Assembly (NCBI RefSeq): GCF_001552215.1
Contig: NZ_BCQT01000018.1
Coordinates: 124,001-188,000, forward strand
Direction of reading: 5' to 3'
DNA: 64,000 nucleotides
Source: Actinomadura macra NBRC 14102
GTDB lineage: Bacteria; Actinomycetota; Actinomycetes; Streptosporangiales; Streptosporangiaceae
This document shows, piece by piece, positions 34,601-42,147 of this stretch (positions within the stretch are counted from its first letter, which is position 1; each line of letters begins with the position of its first letter). The translations under genes and the position numbers were made by a program. The notes beneath the pieces were generated by a model. It made no database searches. It worked only from the letters and a program-made list of their open reading frames with translations, and was not told the DNA's origin.

Positions 34601-37115
34601 ACTGTAACTGCGGGTCGGGCAGCAGCAGCTGGAGGGCGAGTGCCGCGACCGCGACCGATCCGGTGACGACGTCCCACAGCCGCGGCGGGGAGGCGAGGCC
34701 CGGCCGGCGCGGGAGACGCCACCGGCGGGGGAGGCGGCCGGTGCTGTGCCTGCGTCGCCGCCGGCTCTCTCCCCAGAGCCGGAGCTTGGCCGGCCGGACG
34801 AACCATAACCGCGTCCGGTGCCGCGCCTGGGTGGCCAGCGACCATCCCCGGATGTACTCCAGCTGAAAGTAGGACGCGCGTACCTCGCGCAGCAGCCTGC
34901 GGCTGTCTCCGTAGCGGGCCCGGACCTCGTAGGCCAGCGCCAGTTCCATTCTGGCGTGTGTCCAGATCAGCAGATCCCCGCAGTTGCTGAACGTCTCCAC
35001 GGACTGCCGCAGGACGCGCACCGCCTCCCTGGCACGCTCGCTCCGCAGGTAGAGGCGGCCGAGTTCGTACTGGCAATGGGCCACCCCGAAGCGATGCCTG
35101 AGCTGCGTGAACGCGTCCAGGGACTGGAGTGCGTACCGCTCCGCCGCCTCGCGTTCGAGCCGCTCGATCGCGATGCCCGCGCGCAGGTGGTCGATCCACG
35201 GGGTGTACAGGGACTGCCGGCCGCTCTTGGCGATGTGCTCCTCGGCCTCGTCCAGGATCTCGAAGGCGGCGGGGTGGTCCCTGCCGATCGAGAGCACCCG
35301 CGCGTGCGTCCACAGCACGGCGGGCAGCAGGTGGCCGCACTCCGCCGGGTAGGTCTCGCAGTGATGCCTGGCTTCGAGGCAGTCCTGGAGCGCTTTGATC
35401 GCGTCGTCCGGTGCGCCGCGCGTGCAGAGCGCCATGGCGTTCGCGAGCAGGGCGTGGACCTGCTCGGGACGGTTCTCCAGGACCTGCGCCATCTTCACCG
35501 CCTCCGCGGCGTGCTCGACGGACGCCTCCAGCCGGTTGCGGTGCCGTTCGATGCGGCTGAGACAGCGCCGCGCCTGGGCGATGCTCGCCGCGTCGTTCAG
35601 GGCGCGGTAGGCCAGGTCTTCGGCGACGAGGAGTTCGCCCAGCTCCGCGTACAGCTCGGCGAGTGCCGCGCAGGCGAGGGCCTCGTCCGTGCGCTTCCCC
35701 TCCGCCCGGGAGGCTCCCATGGCCTCGCGCATGGCGTAGATGGCCAGGGTGAAACCGCCGTGCTCCTGGAGCAGTTCGTCGAGGCTCTGGGTCCGGTCGT
35801 GCGGTGGCTGCGGAGGGCCCCCGCCCTCCGGCCCGGCGGGCGAGGAGCCGCTGCGGCGAGGGCGCTGCGGCGTGCCGCGCAGCAGGGCGGCGTACTTGAG
35901 GACGGTCTCCTCAACCCGGTACGACGTTGCGGCGGAGTTCGGGTTGTAGCGTTCGATCAGCCCGGCGTCGGCGAGCCGCGCGGCGAGGCGCCCGGCGTGC
36001 CGCTCGTCCGTCCCCAGCACCCGGCTGAGCATCCGCGGCGTGAAATGCGGGCGCTCCAGCCTGTACAGGGCGCTCAGTGCGTCCTGCTCGTTGCTGGTGA
36101 GAAGCGCGTAGACGGCGTCGAACCAGCGAGGCTGCTGGTCGTCGCCGTGCCGCAGCAGGGAGACGGGGACTCCGGCGGGGGGCCGCGCCTGGGACAGGAC
36201 GAGTTGCAGGGCCCAGTTCGGCCGGCTGGCCAGGGCCGTGCCCGCCATGCGTAACGCCAGCGGTTGCCCCTGGCACTGGCGGGCCAGCGCCTTCGACTGG
36301 TCCAGCTCGTTGTCCACCCGTTGCGCGCCGATCGTGTTCCGCAGCAGGTCGAGGGCCTCGTCGTGGCGGAGAGCCATGAGCGAGATGTCGGTGGCCGGGG
36401 AGCCCGCCAGCCGGGGCCTGCGTGGACAGGTCGCGATCAGCAGGCTTCTGGGGCCGCTCGGCAGGAGCGGTGTGAGATCGAAGTCCGGGCCGACGTCGTC
36501 GAGCACGATCAGCACTCGGCCCGAGGTCAGCTCGGCATAGCGTTTCCTGAGCGCGGCCTCGCCGGACGGCAGTTCCTCGTCGGGCTTCTTCAGCGCCCGG
36601 ACGAACTTCTCCAGGATCTGTTCGGTGAGGTCGGACGGATTGTCCTCGTGCCATACCCGCATGTAGAGCTGACCGTCGTGGAACTTGCCGGCGACCTGGT
36701 GCGCGAATGTGATCGCCAACGCCGACTTCCCGATTCCGCCGGGGCCGTGGATGATCGCGATCGATGTGCGGGACCGGCGCGCGGGCGGGAGTTCGTCTTT
36801 CAGCCTGCGGATCTCGTCGACCCGCCCGACGAAGACGGGTGGGGCGGGCGGGAGTTCCCGGGGGACGAGGTATTCGTGTTCGGACGCCTGGGGTTCGGTG
36901 GCGCCGAAGGGGACGACCGTGTTCAGCGATTGCATCCGCGAGCGGATGGTCATGCTGCTGAAGACGAACATGACGAGGACCAGAATGGCGGTGATGTAGA
37001 GACTTTTTTCACGGGGGAGCGAGGTGGCCGCGAGCAGAACTAAGAGGATCAGCGGCAGCGCGACTATGAATCGGATATTTCGCCCAGAAGGGTCGCCACC
37101 AAACTCTGTCTTCAT
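31668..37115 (-). CDS. Membrane-anchored double NB-ARC/TPR STAND protein
   Basis: 1815 residues from ATG 37115 (an alternative start lies 10 codons upstream). Order: two membrane helices at the N-terminus (about 14-55); NB-ARC 1 with GPGGIGKS (about 124-131) and RVLIVLDDV; winged helix; a TPR array (about 440-800); a second hydrophobic pair (around 815-850); NB-ARC 2 with GPPGVGKT (about 908) and DMLIVLDAA; a further TPR array; and a C-terminal beta-sandwich-like domain (LTFAFTPGHPGALAVRVRVYE). STAND NTPases oligomerise when their repeats sense a target. Two complete ATPase-repeat units in one chain are uncommon. NB-ARC 2 lacks the second Asp of the classic LDD motif. Confidence 0.88.
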   Translation of the reverse strand: MKTEFGGDPSGRNIRFIVALPLILLVLLAATSLPREKSLYITAILVLVMFVFSSMTIRSRMQSLNTVVPFGATEPQASEHEYLVPRELPPAPPVFVGRVDEIRRLKDELPPARRSRTSIAIIHGPGGIGKSALAITFAHQVAGKFHDGQLYMRVWHEDNPSDLTEQILEKFVRALKKPDEELPSGEAALRKRYAELTSGRVLIVLDDVGPDFDLTPLLPSGPRSLLIATCPRRPRLAGSPATDISLMALRHDEALDLLRNTIGAQRVDNELDQSKALARQCQGQPLALRMAGTALASRPNWALQLVLSQARPPAGVPVSLLRHGDDQQPRWFDAVYALLTSNEQDALSALYRLERPHFTPRMLSRVLGTDERHAGRLAARLADAGLIERYNPNSAATSYRVEETVLKYAALLRGTPQRPRRSGSSPAGPEGGGPPQPPHDRTQSLDELLQEHGGFTLAIYAMREAMGASRAEGKRTDEALACAALAELYAELGELLVAEDLAYRALNDAASIAQARRCLSRIERHRNRLEASVEHAAEAVKMAQVLENRPEQVHALLANAMALCTRGAPDDAIKALQDCLEARHHCETYPAECGHLLPAVLWTHARVLSIGRDHPAAFEILDEAEEHIAKSGRQSLYTPWIDHLRAGIAIERLEREAAERYALQSLDAFTQLRHRFGVAHCQYELGRLYLRSERAREAVRVLRQSVETFSNCGDLLIWTHARMELALAYEVRARYGDSRRLLREVRASYFQLEYIRGWSLATQARHRTRLWFVRPAKLRLWGESRRRRRHSTGRLPRRWRLPRRPGLASPPRLWDVVTGSVAVAALALQLLLPDPQLQFAALVLGAFLLGLVPFRSRQTPLVPVARPQRIELPSFHGREEQLRELTDHHDTWRRDHPPGTPLVLAIHGPPGVGKTALAQQLALRIGPSYGKWQLFTNMGTAGGPRPPRDILYDLLRQLGRTKGELEGLDAQSLAGMFRAVTVHRDMLIVLDAARSLEQVLAVLPAESGCTVIITSRAGLMAGRAQHTVALGVPSEDEATRIFRWSAGTDGPPPPHLVAEAVELCGRQTNALRVAADRSRRHGLEPTLAHLRDEGRRLEFLRYGGRDVAERFESEYADLEQEEREALLLLTIPESRTFVPWVLQPLLGIGSDQAGNLMTSLSRVGLLDIQGQDVAGFARYRLSPLMRLFARRQIACGDITRARLVQARSRFRHAYLTGSLRVLARLDIPEIQPPWTDDAPDTWFPEIPGWESMIADHLPAWVRAEFGNLVRTVHEAHRREAHAACRHIAARIGDCYASPVRHQTVREAFALAVESARTEGSVEGEIDVRIARAGYLSTVTDYPLAISELRSLEEMPLSGTRRVEVGRRLGHALHEIGLHREADEAIRAVSPTDAHAEVGAEGLLLCAVQHEARAGRGTGHGAGRWVSGASVPELGSDEPPASRILAGVLEARRARRRRDVTVAERALDAARVLCREELADGAALDGERVELYLHCRASRPRGHGRTPDAEEVTTLAGRAVRSFDRIGRPIGRVRARLAYARALLYAGQTEECVRQLDDAQRILCEVPDVGARRQAAGLAQIRGEVLLRLGDQRAAISSLERAGRWFTEHETYSFAVTLSLLADARRQAGDLTGALEDYRRAERLFARHGDEVAARAMRRRLRARLVRRALGPVPGHIAGPRADDGPPVAADAGDDELPGLFVTARRERDEPMHADGPETLGVDISWQEGGEATPIPSRLEMRVIVLAGDLPVRPASRTGVLTPDGIDRPLTFAFTPGHPGALAVRVRVYEARTGFLLHEITGDFDVTAEAGASTHR

Positions 37116-37280
37116 CAAGACCCCCGTTGACCGATCGTGCCCCAATGGTGAGGCATCGAAGGCCGGATGTCATCGTCACAGGAAGGGCGTACAAGAAGCT
37201 GTGCGATTTCGGTTCAGGTGAATCGAGCGGGGATCGTGGCCGAAACCGGGACGTGCTCGGGAAGATCACTAATAGCCGCG

Positions 37281-37805
37281 CTAGACCGGCCCGCGCGCCG
37301 CCTGCTGAGAGCTGAGAAGTGCGCTGAAGAACGTTTCAGCCTCCCCCCGCCGCAGGTCCAGGAGCAGTGTCATCAACTCCTGGGCGGCCTGGTCGCGCAG
37401 GGCCGCCATGTCCGGCGCCGCCGATCTCGCGATGTCGGCGTCCTTGCGTTTCCACGTGACGTAGGCGTCGTGCACGACGATCTCGGTGTTGCGGAGCATC
37501 ACCCAGAGTTGGTCCCAGTGGTAGAAGGAGCGCAGCGCGGTCAGCACCGAGATCGTGACTCCGGCCAGGGCGAGGACCACCGACTTGCCGTCGTACTTCA
37601 GCCCCGCGGCCAGGGGCAAACCCGCGCCGATCAGGATGACCAGGATGCTGGTCACCCGGAAGAAGCGCCGGTGCCACCGCGCCCGAAGATCGTAGAAATC
37701 GCGGACCTTGAGCGCGTACGCCTCGACCGACGCGGGGAAACCCGCGTCCGGGGGCACCAGGGGCGGCTGGAATTTCGGTGGTCCGGAGGAACGCGCGAGT
37801 CGCAT
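37281..37805 (-). CDS. SLATT/DUF4231-like two-TM protein
   Basis: 174 residues: a short Pro-rich start, a helix rich in Arg/Tyr (YALKVRDFYDLRARWHRRFF), two membrane helices with a tight turn (about 50-68 and 74-94) and a C-terminal helix with many charged residues. This is the pattern of the SLATT superfamily (SMODS- and SLOG-associated 2TM effectors, DUF4231 included), proposed to make membrane pores in nucleotide-signalled or STAND-linked defence. It is first in line before the double NB-ARC gene (166-bp gap), so cotranscription is plausible. Confidence 0.68.
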   Translation of the reverse strand: MRLARSSGPPKFQPPLVPPDAGFPASVEAYALKVRDFYDLRARWHRRFFRVTSILVILIGAGLPLAAGLKYDGKSVVLALAGVTISVLTALRSFYHWDQLWVMLRNTEIVVHDAYVTWKRKDADIARSAAPDMAALRDQAAQELMTLLLDLRRGEAETFFSALLSSQQAARGPV

Positions 37806-37961
37806 CCAGATGTTCCGTTCTCCGCGGGCTATCGGTGGTTCTCTCCACTCTCATACACTCTTGGAACGTACCCATCGAAGAAGAACTCGTCAGCGAGTCT
37901 CACGGCGCTTTCCTCCTGCGCCGCCGAGCACACCGCGAACGCGATCACCATCGCCGCGCTT

Positions 37962-38933
37962 TCACCGGGTCGAACGGGGCAGGCGCGAGAGCCAGCCGTC
38001 CAGGACGCCGTAGGCCGTCCGCCGCGCCTCGTCCCCGGACAGGAGCACGTCGTGCACGGCGTCCCGCACGACCTGGACGGTGACGTCCGCGCCGAGGCGC
38101 GGCGCCAGCCTCCTGATCGCCGCGACGTCGAGCACGCAGTCCGAACGGCGCAGCAGGGCGGGCGACGCCCGGCGGCCGCTGCTGCGAGAACTGCACAGCA
38201 CCAGCACGGGCACCGTGATACCGAGACCGGCGTGCACGGTCCGCTGCCCTGCGTGGACCGCCGCGAGCCACCCCAGCCGCAGCCGGGTGCCGCTCGTCGA
38301 CTTCCAGTCCTCGTCGAAGTCCCATATCCCGTCATGGGCCCGGTGCAGGCTCCGCGGATAACGGGGGGACATCTGTCCGGGAAAGGCCGCCAGCGGCCGG
38401 CGGCTCGCGGCCCGACTCAACAGCGGATCCAGCACCGCGCGCATCGCCAGCGGCACTCCGCTGCTGAGGAACGGGCTATTGAGACACAGCGCGGAGACAG
38501 GCCCTCCCGGCTCCTGCACAGCCAGCCATAATGCGCTGACGAGCCCGCCCATGGAGTGGCCTAAAAGGAGAACGTCGTCATGCCCGTCCCCCTCTGATAC
38601 GACCCGTATGGCGGCGTCGAGGTCGTCCAGGTAGTCGCTGAGGGAACGGCAGTGAAGCCGCGTTTGATGAGGGCGCCAGGAACGGCCGCACTTACGCAGA
38701 TCCAAGGCGTAGAAGTCGCGTCCCCGCGCGACGAGGAAATCCGCGAGTTCGGTATTGAAGAAGTAGTCGTTGTATCCGTGCAGGCACAGGACCGCGCCGG
38801 CCCCTCCACCCGGTGCCGCCCGCCGGACGAGGGTCGCGCACACGGGCCCCTCGCCGTCCTCGCCCATGGGCAGCTCGATCGCCTCATAGCCGGGCCCGAG
38901 TACGTCGGGCCGCGCGTCGGACCATGGGCTCAC
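37962..38933 (-). CDS. Alpha/beta hydrolase (Hydrolase_4/monoglyceride-lipase type)
   Basis: 323 residues, cytoplasmic. AVLCLHGYNDYF gives the HG oxyanion motif, FYALDLRKCGRS the DLRxxGxS motif of serine aminopeptidase S33/monoacylglycerol lipases, LLGHSMGG the nucleophile, and DAVHDVLLS the catalytic His near the C-terminus. It sits between the CHAT-like gene (51-bp gap) and the SLATT gene (156-bp gap) on the same strand. Whether it belongs to the upstream kinase/CHAT-like pair, to the STAND operon or to neither is open. Confidence 0.82.
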   Translation of the reverse strand: MSPWSDARPDVLGPGYEAIELPMGEDGEGPVCATLVRRAAPGGGAGAVLCLHGYNDYFFNTELADFLVARGRDFYALDLRKCGRSWRPHQTRLHCRSLSDYLDDLDAAIRVVSEGDGHDDVLLLGHSMGGLVSALWLAVQEPGGPVSALCLNSPFLSSGVPLAMRAVLDPLLSRAASRRPLAAFPGQMSPRYPRSLHRAHDGIWDFDEDWKSTSGTRLRLGWLAAVHAGQRTVHAGLGITVPVLVLCSSRSSGRRASPALLRRSDCVLDVAAIRRLAPRLGADVTVQVVRDAVHDVLLSGDEARRTAYGVLDGWLSRLPRSTR

Positions 38934-38984
38934 GACCGCAGCCTAGGCGAGAAAGGGAGTTCGCGCCCAGGAGGTCCTTCCCCT

Positions 38985-39905
38985 CTAGGGCGCCGGATGC
39001 AGGACGGTCGTGAACCACCGGCTCCAGTCGAGTTGGGGCTTCTGGAGCTGGGCGAGGTGGAGTGCGGTTTCGAGGGCCCCTTGCAGTTCGCTCTCCCCGG
39101 CATGACCCCCCGCCAATGCCGCCAGTTCCCCCAGGACATGCGGGTAGAGGACGGCGGCATGGCCGGGCGGGACGGCATCAGAACTGCCGAGGAAGGCCAC
39201 CGGACGGTCGAGGCTGCGTCTCAGCGCCCTCGTATGGGCCGCCGAGGCGCCGTCCTCGCAGCCGAGGACGATGACGCGGGTGCGCAGACCGGTGCCGTCG
39301 GCGCCGCGCAGGTCGGTGAGGTCCAGCCCACCGACCAGCAGGCGCGTGGACGCGGAGTGGCAGTGGTCGTCCAGGAGGACGACCGGTGCCGTCCGGATGG
39401 CCTCCCGGCGGCGGTCCGGGTTGTCGGTGACGCACAGGTGGACGTCCAGCGCGGCGAGCCCGGAACACTGCTCGTCCACCGTGCGGAGGCGCCGGGCGAT
39501 CCCGGTGGTCCGGCTGCGGGTGACGAGTGCGACGGGCAGGGGGCGCGGCAGCGCCCCGTTCGGAGCGGGCGCGACGCGCGGAAGGAACGCGGGCAGGTGC
39601 GGCAGCAGGTGTTCGGCCTCCCTGTCGTGAACCTTCACGTTGAGGGACCCGGAGCCGTCGGCCCTGACCTCGCACTCGATGGTCAGGACGACGTCCGCCA
39701 GCGGATCCTGCGGCTCGCCGTCCGGCTCCCGGCCGCTGTCGATGACCCCGGTGACCGTTCCGGTGAGGGCGGTGATCGTGCCGACCGTGATCCAGGCCAG
39801 CACATTCCCCTGTAGGTCGGTCGCGATGTTGACCGCGACGCCCAGCGCGGACGCCGACACGGCGGTGGCGAGGCCGACGAGCAACGGCCGGACCCTGCGG
39901 CTCAT
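38985..39905 (-). CDS. Membrane-anchored CHAT-like protein
   Basis: 306 residues. Two membrane helices (about 7-27 and 34-55) are followed by a soluble domain with VVLLDDHCHSAS, then LDLTDLRGADG, VIVLGCEDGAS and RPVAFLGSSDAVPPGHA. The spacing of His181/His183 and Cys216 and the LGCEDG motif resemble the H...(L)xxCxxG pattern of CHAT peptidases, so I read it as a divergent CHAT-type fold. The match is by eye only. It overlaps the pseudokinase stop by 4 bp and is thus cotranslated with it. Confidence 0.6.
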   Translation of the reverse strand: MSRRVRPLLVGLATAVSASALGVAVNIATDLQGNVLAWITVGTITALTGTVTGVIDSGREPDGEPQDPLADVVLTIECEVRADGSGSLNVKVHDREAEHLLPHLPAFLPRVAPAPNGALPRPLPVALVTRSRTTGIARRLRTVDEQCSGLAALDVHLCVTDNPDRRREAIRTAPVVLLDDHCHSASTRLLVGGLDLTDLRGADGTGLRTRVIVLGCEDGASAAHTRALRRSLDRPVAFLGSSDAVPPGHAAVLYPHVLGELAALAGGHAGESELQGALETALHLAQLQKPQLDWSRWFTTVLHPAP

Positions 39906-41956
39906 GGCCGCGCCCTGGCGAGCCCCTCGCGGGCCCGCGCCATGATCTGTTCCAGCCCGCCCGCGGATCCCTCGGCGTCGAGGACGGCGGCGAAGATCGT
40001 CTCCGCCTGATGCAGGTCGCCGTCCCGCAGGTAGAGGAAGCCGAGGTTGGTCCCCGCCCGGAGTGTCGCCGGATGGCCGGGCCCGAGCGTGCGGATGCGG
40101 ACGTCGCGGACCTCCCGGAGCCGGGCGAGGGCCTCGTCCAGCCGTCCGCGATCGGCGAGCAGCGCGGCAAGGCCCGCCTGCGCGACGAGCGTCTGCGGGT
40201 GGTCGCCGCCGAGGATGGCGCGGGAGCGTTCAAAGGACTCCCGTAACAGCGCCTCAGCCCTCTCGGGCTCCCCGAGATCGCGCTGCACCGCCCCGAGGTT
40301 GGCTTGGAGGGCCAGAGTCCTCGCGTCGTCGGGCCCGAAGGACCCCACGGCGGTCTCCAGCGCCTTCGCCGCATCCCGGGCGGCCTTCTCCAGCCGTCCA
40401 GCGCCGTGCAGCGCCACGGCCAGGTTCCCGCGGATGACCGCGTCCGCCGGACGCCCGCTCGCCGCGGCCGAGAGCGACGCCCGGAGCTGGTCGGGGCCGG
40501 CGAGCCCGCGTTCGAACCGGAGAGCGGCGAGGTTGGCCCGCACGCGGCGCCCCACATCCGCGGAGGAGTTCTCCAGGGCCGCGGACAAGGCGGTGTCGGC
40601 GGCTTCGGGTCTGCCGAGCCCGCGCAGCGCCACGCCCAGATTGTTCCGGGCGATCACCGCCTGCGGATCGTCCGCCGCGAGCGAGCCCACGAGGTCGCGG
40701 AGGGCCGTCTCCGCCGCGCCGTACTCCGCTCTGCCGATCAACCGCAGCGCCTCGGCGTTGCGCCGCCCGACCCGGCGGTGGTCGGCCGTGATCCGCCACC
40801 GCCGGAGGCGGACGGCGAGGACGTAGACCATAGCGATCACGGCGGCGATGGCGATCGGCGCCAGCGCGACCCACGACCGGCCTGTCCGCGTGCTCCAGAC
40901 GACCCCTGCGGTGCAGGCGAGGATGAGCACCAGTGCCATGAGTGCCGAGCGCCAGGGGGACTGCCCTGTCCCCCTCCCACTGAAAGGAGGAATGATCCCC
41001 GAGGCAGGCCGGGGTCGTGGGGCCGTGTAAGGCTGCTGCGGGATCGGCGCGGGCCGCGAGGCCATCCCGGCCCCCTCGGGCGGCCCCGTGTCGCCGCCCG
41101 GCCGCACCGCCGGTGGCGCCCGGTGCGTGCGGGTGGAGGTCGTGTCCCACTCGTCGTCGAGGTCGAGGTCGAGGTCGTCGTCGGCGTCACCGGTCATCCG
41201 GACCAGCGCGTCGGCGGTGGGACGGTCGGCCGGAGCCTTGGCCATCGCCGAGCGGAGCATCGGGAGCATCGCGTCCGGCACGCCGTCCAGGTCGGGCGTG
41301 CCACGCATGATGTTGAGGAGGATCGACTCGAACGGGCCGGAGCCGAACGGCGGCCGCCCGGTCGCGGCATAGGCGAGGGTGCCCGCCCATGCGTGCACGT
41401 CCGAGGGCGGCCCCGATGCGCCGCCCTCGATGATCTCCGGCGCGAGGTAGCCGCCGGTACTCCCGATCATGATGCCGGTGGCGGTCAGCCGGGTCGAGTC
41501 GGCGAACTGGCCGAGGCCGAGGCCAACGCCGACGATCATCGGTCCGCCGCTGGTCATCAGCACGTTGCCGGGTGTCATGTCGTGGTGGACGATCCCGGCG
41601 CGGTGGAGCGCCGCCATCGCCGACGCGAGGCCGGCGGCCAGCATCCACAGGTCCCGCCCGCCGAGCGGGCCCAGCGTCTCGACGGTCTCCTCAAGCGTCC
41701 GTCCCCGCACGTAACGGGTCACGATGTAGGGCAGGTCGGCGTCGAGGTCGGCGTCGAGAACCTCCGCGATGTGCGGTTCGCGTACCTGTCGGAGCGCCGC
41801 TGCCACGCGTCCCAGCCGGTGGCGCACCGTCTCGTCGATCCCGGGTGCGAGTACCCGCACCACCACCGCGCGATCGTCCGGGGCCGTCGCGAGGTACATG
41901 ACGCCCATGGCGTCTTCGCCGAGCGTCCGGAGCACCAGGTAGCCGCCGATACGCAT
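39902..41956 (-). CDS. Ser/Thr pseudokinase with membrane segments and TPR array
   Basis: 684 residues. The kinase-like domain (1-255) has a P-loop LGEDAMGVMYLA, but the beta3 VAIK Lys is Arg34 (VVVRVL) and the DFG Asp is replaced (IVGVGLG, Gly143). HRD is HHD (124-126) with the catalytic-loop Asn131 kept, and LAPE and DVHAWAGTLAYAATGRPPF are intact. After an acidic/Pro-rich linker come two membrane helices (337-353, 362-382) and tetratricopeptide repeats (395-680) of the kinesin-light-chain kind (RTLALQANLGAVQRDLGEPE). Two missing catalytic residues argue for a non-catalytic scaffold or sensor. Confidence 0.85.
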   Translation of the reverse strand: MRIGGYLVLRTLGEDAMGVMYLATAPDDRAVVVRVLAPGIDETVRHRLGRVAAALRQVREPHIAEVLDADLDADLPYIVTRYVRGRTLEETVETLGPLGGRDLWMLAAGLASAMAALHRAGIVHHDMTPGNVLMTSGGPMIVGVGLGLGQFADSTRLTATGIMIGSTGGYLAPEIIEGGASGPPSDVHAWAGTLAYAATGRPPFGSGPFESILLNIMRGTPDLDGVPDAMLPMLRSAMAKAPADRPTADALVRMTGDADDDLDLDLDDEWDTTSTRTHRAPPAVRPGGDTGPPEGAGMASRPAPIPQQPYTAPRPRPASGIIPPFSGRGTGQSPWRSALMALVLILACTAGVVWSTRTGRSWVALAPIAIAAVIAMVYVLAVRLRRWRITADHRRVGRRNAEALRLIGRAEYGAAETALRDLVGSLAADDPQAVIARNNLGVALRGLGRPEAADTALSAALENSSADVGRRVRANLAALRFERGLAGPDQLRASLSAAASGRPADAVIRGNLAVALHGAGRLEKAARDAAKALETAVGSFGPDDARTLALQANLGAVQRDLGEPERAEALLRESFERSRAILGGDHPQTLVAQAGLAALLADRGRLDEALARLREVRDVRIRTLGPGHPATLRAGTNLGFLYLRDGDLHQAETIFAAVLDAEGSAGGLEQIMARAREGLARARP

Positions 41957-42147
41957 GCCCGGCCCCTTAAAGGAATGGTGATGGAGGGGTCTAGTTCAAG
42001 TTATCGCTTCTCATAGCCTTCGGGGGAGAGAACAATGGGTCATGCGGCCACCACGGCAGGCCGATGCAATCGCACAACCCCAACCCCTCGCTCCCGCACC
42101 GATAAGGCCGTGCCCGTTCCGGGGCGCGGATACGAGAGGGGAGGGGC

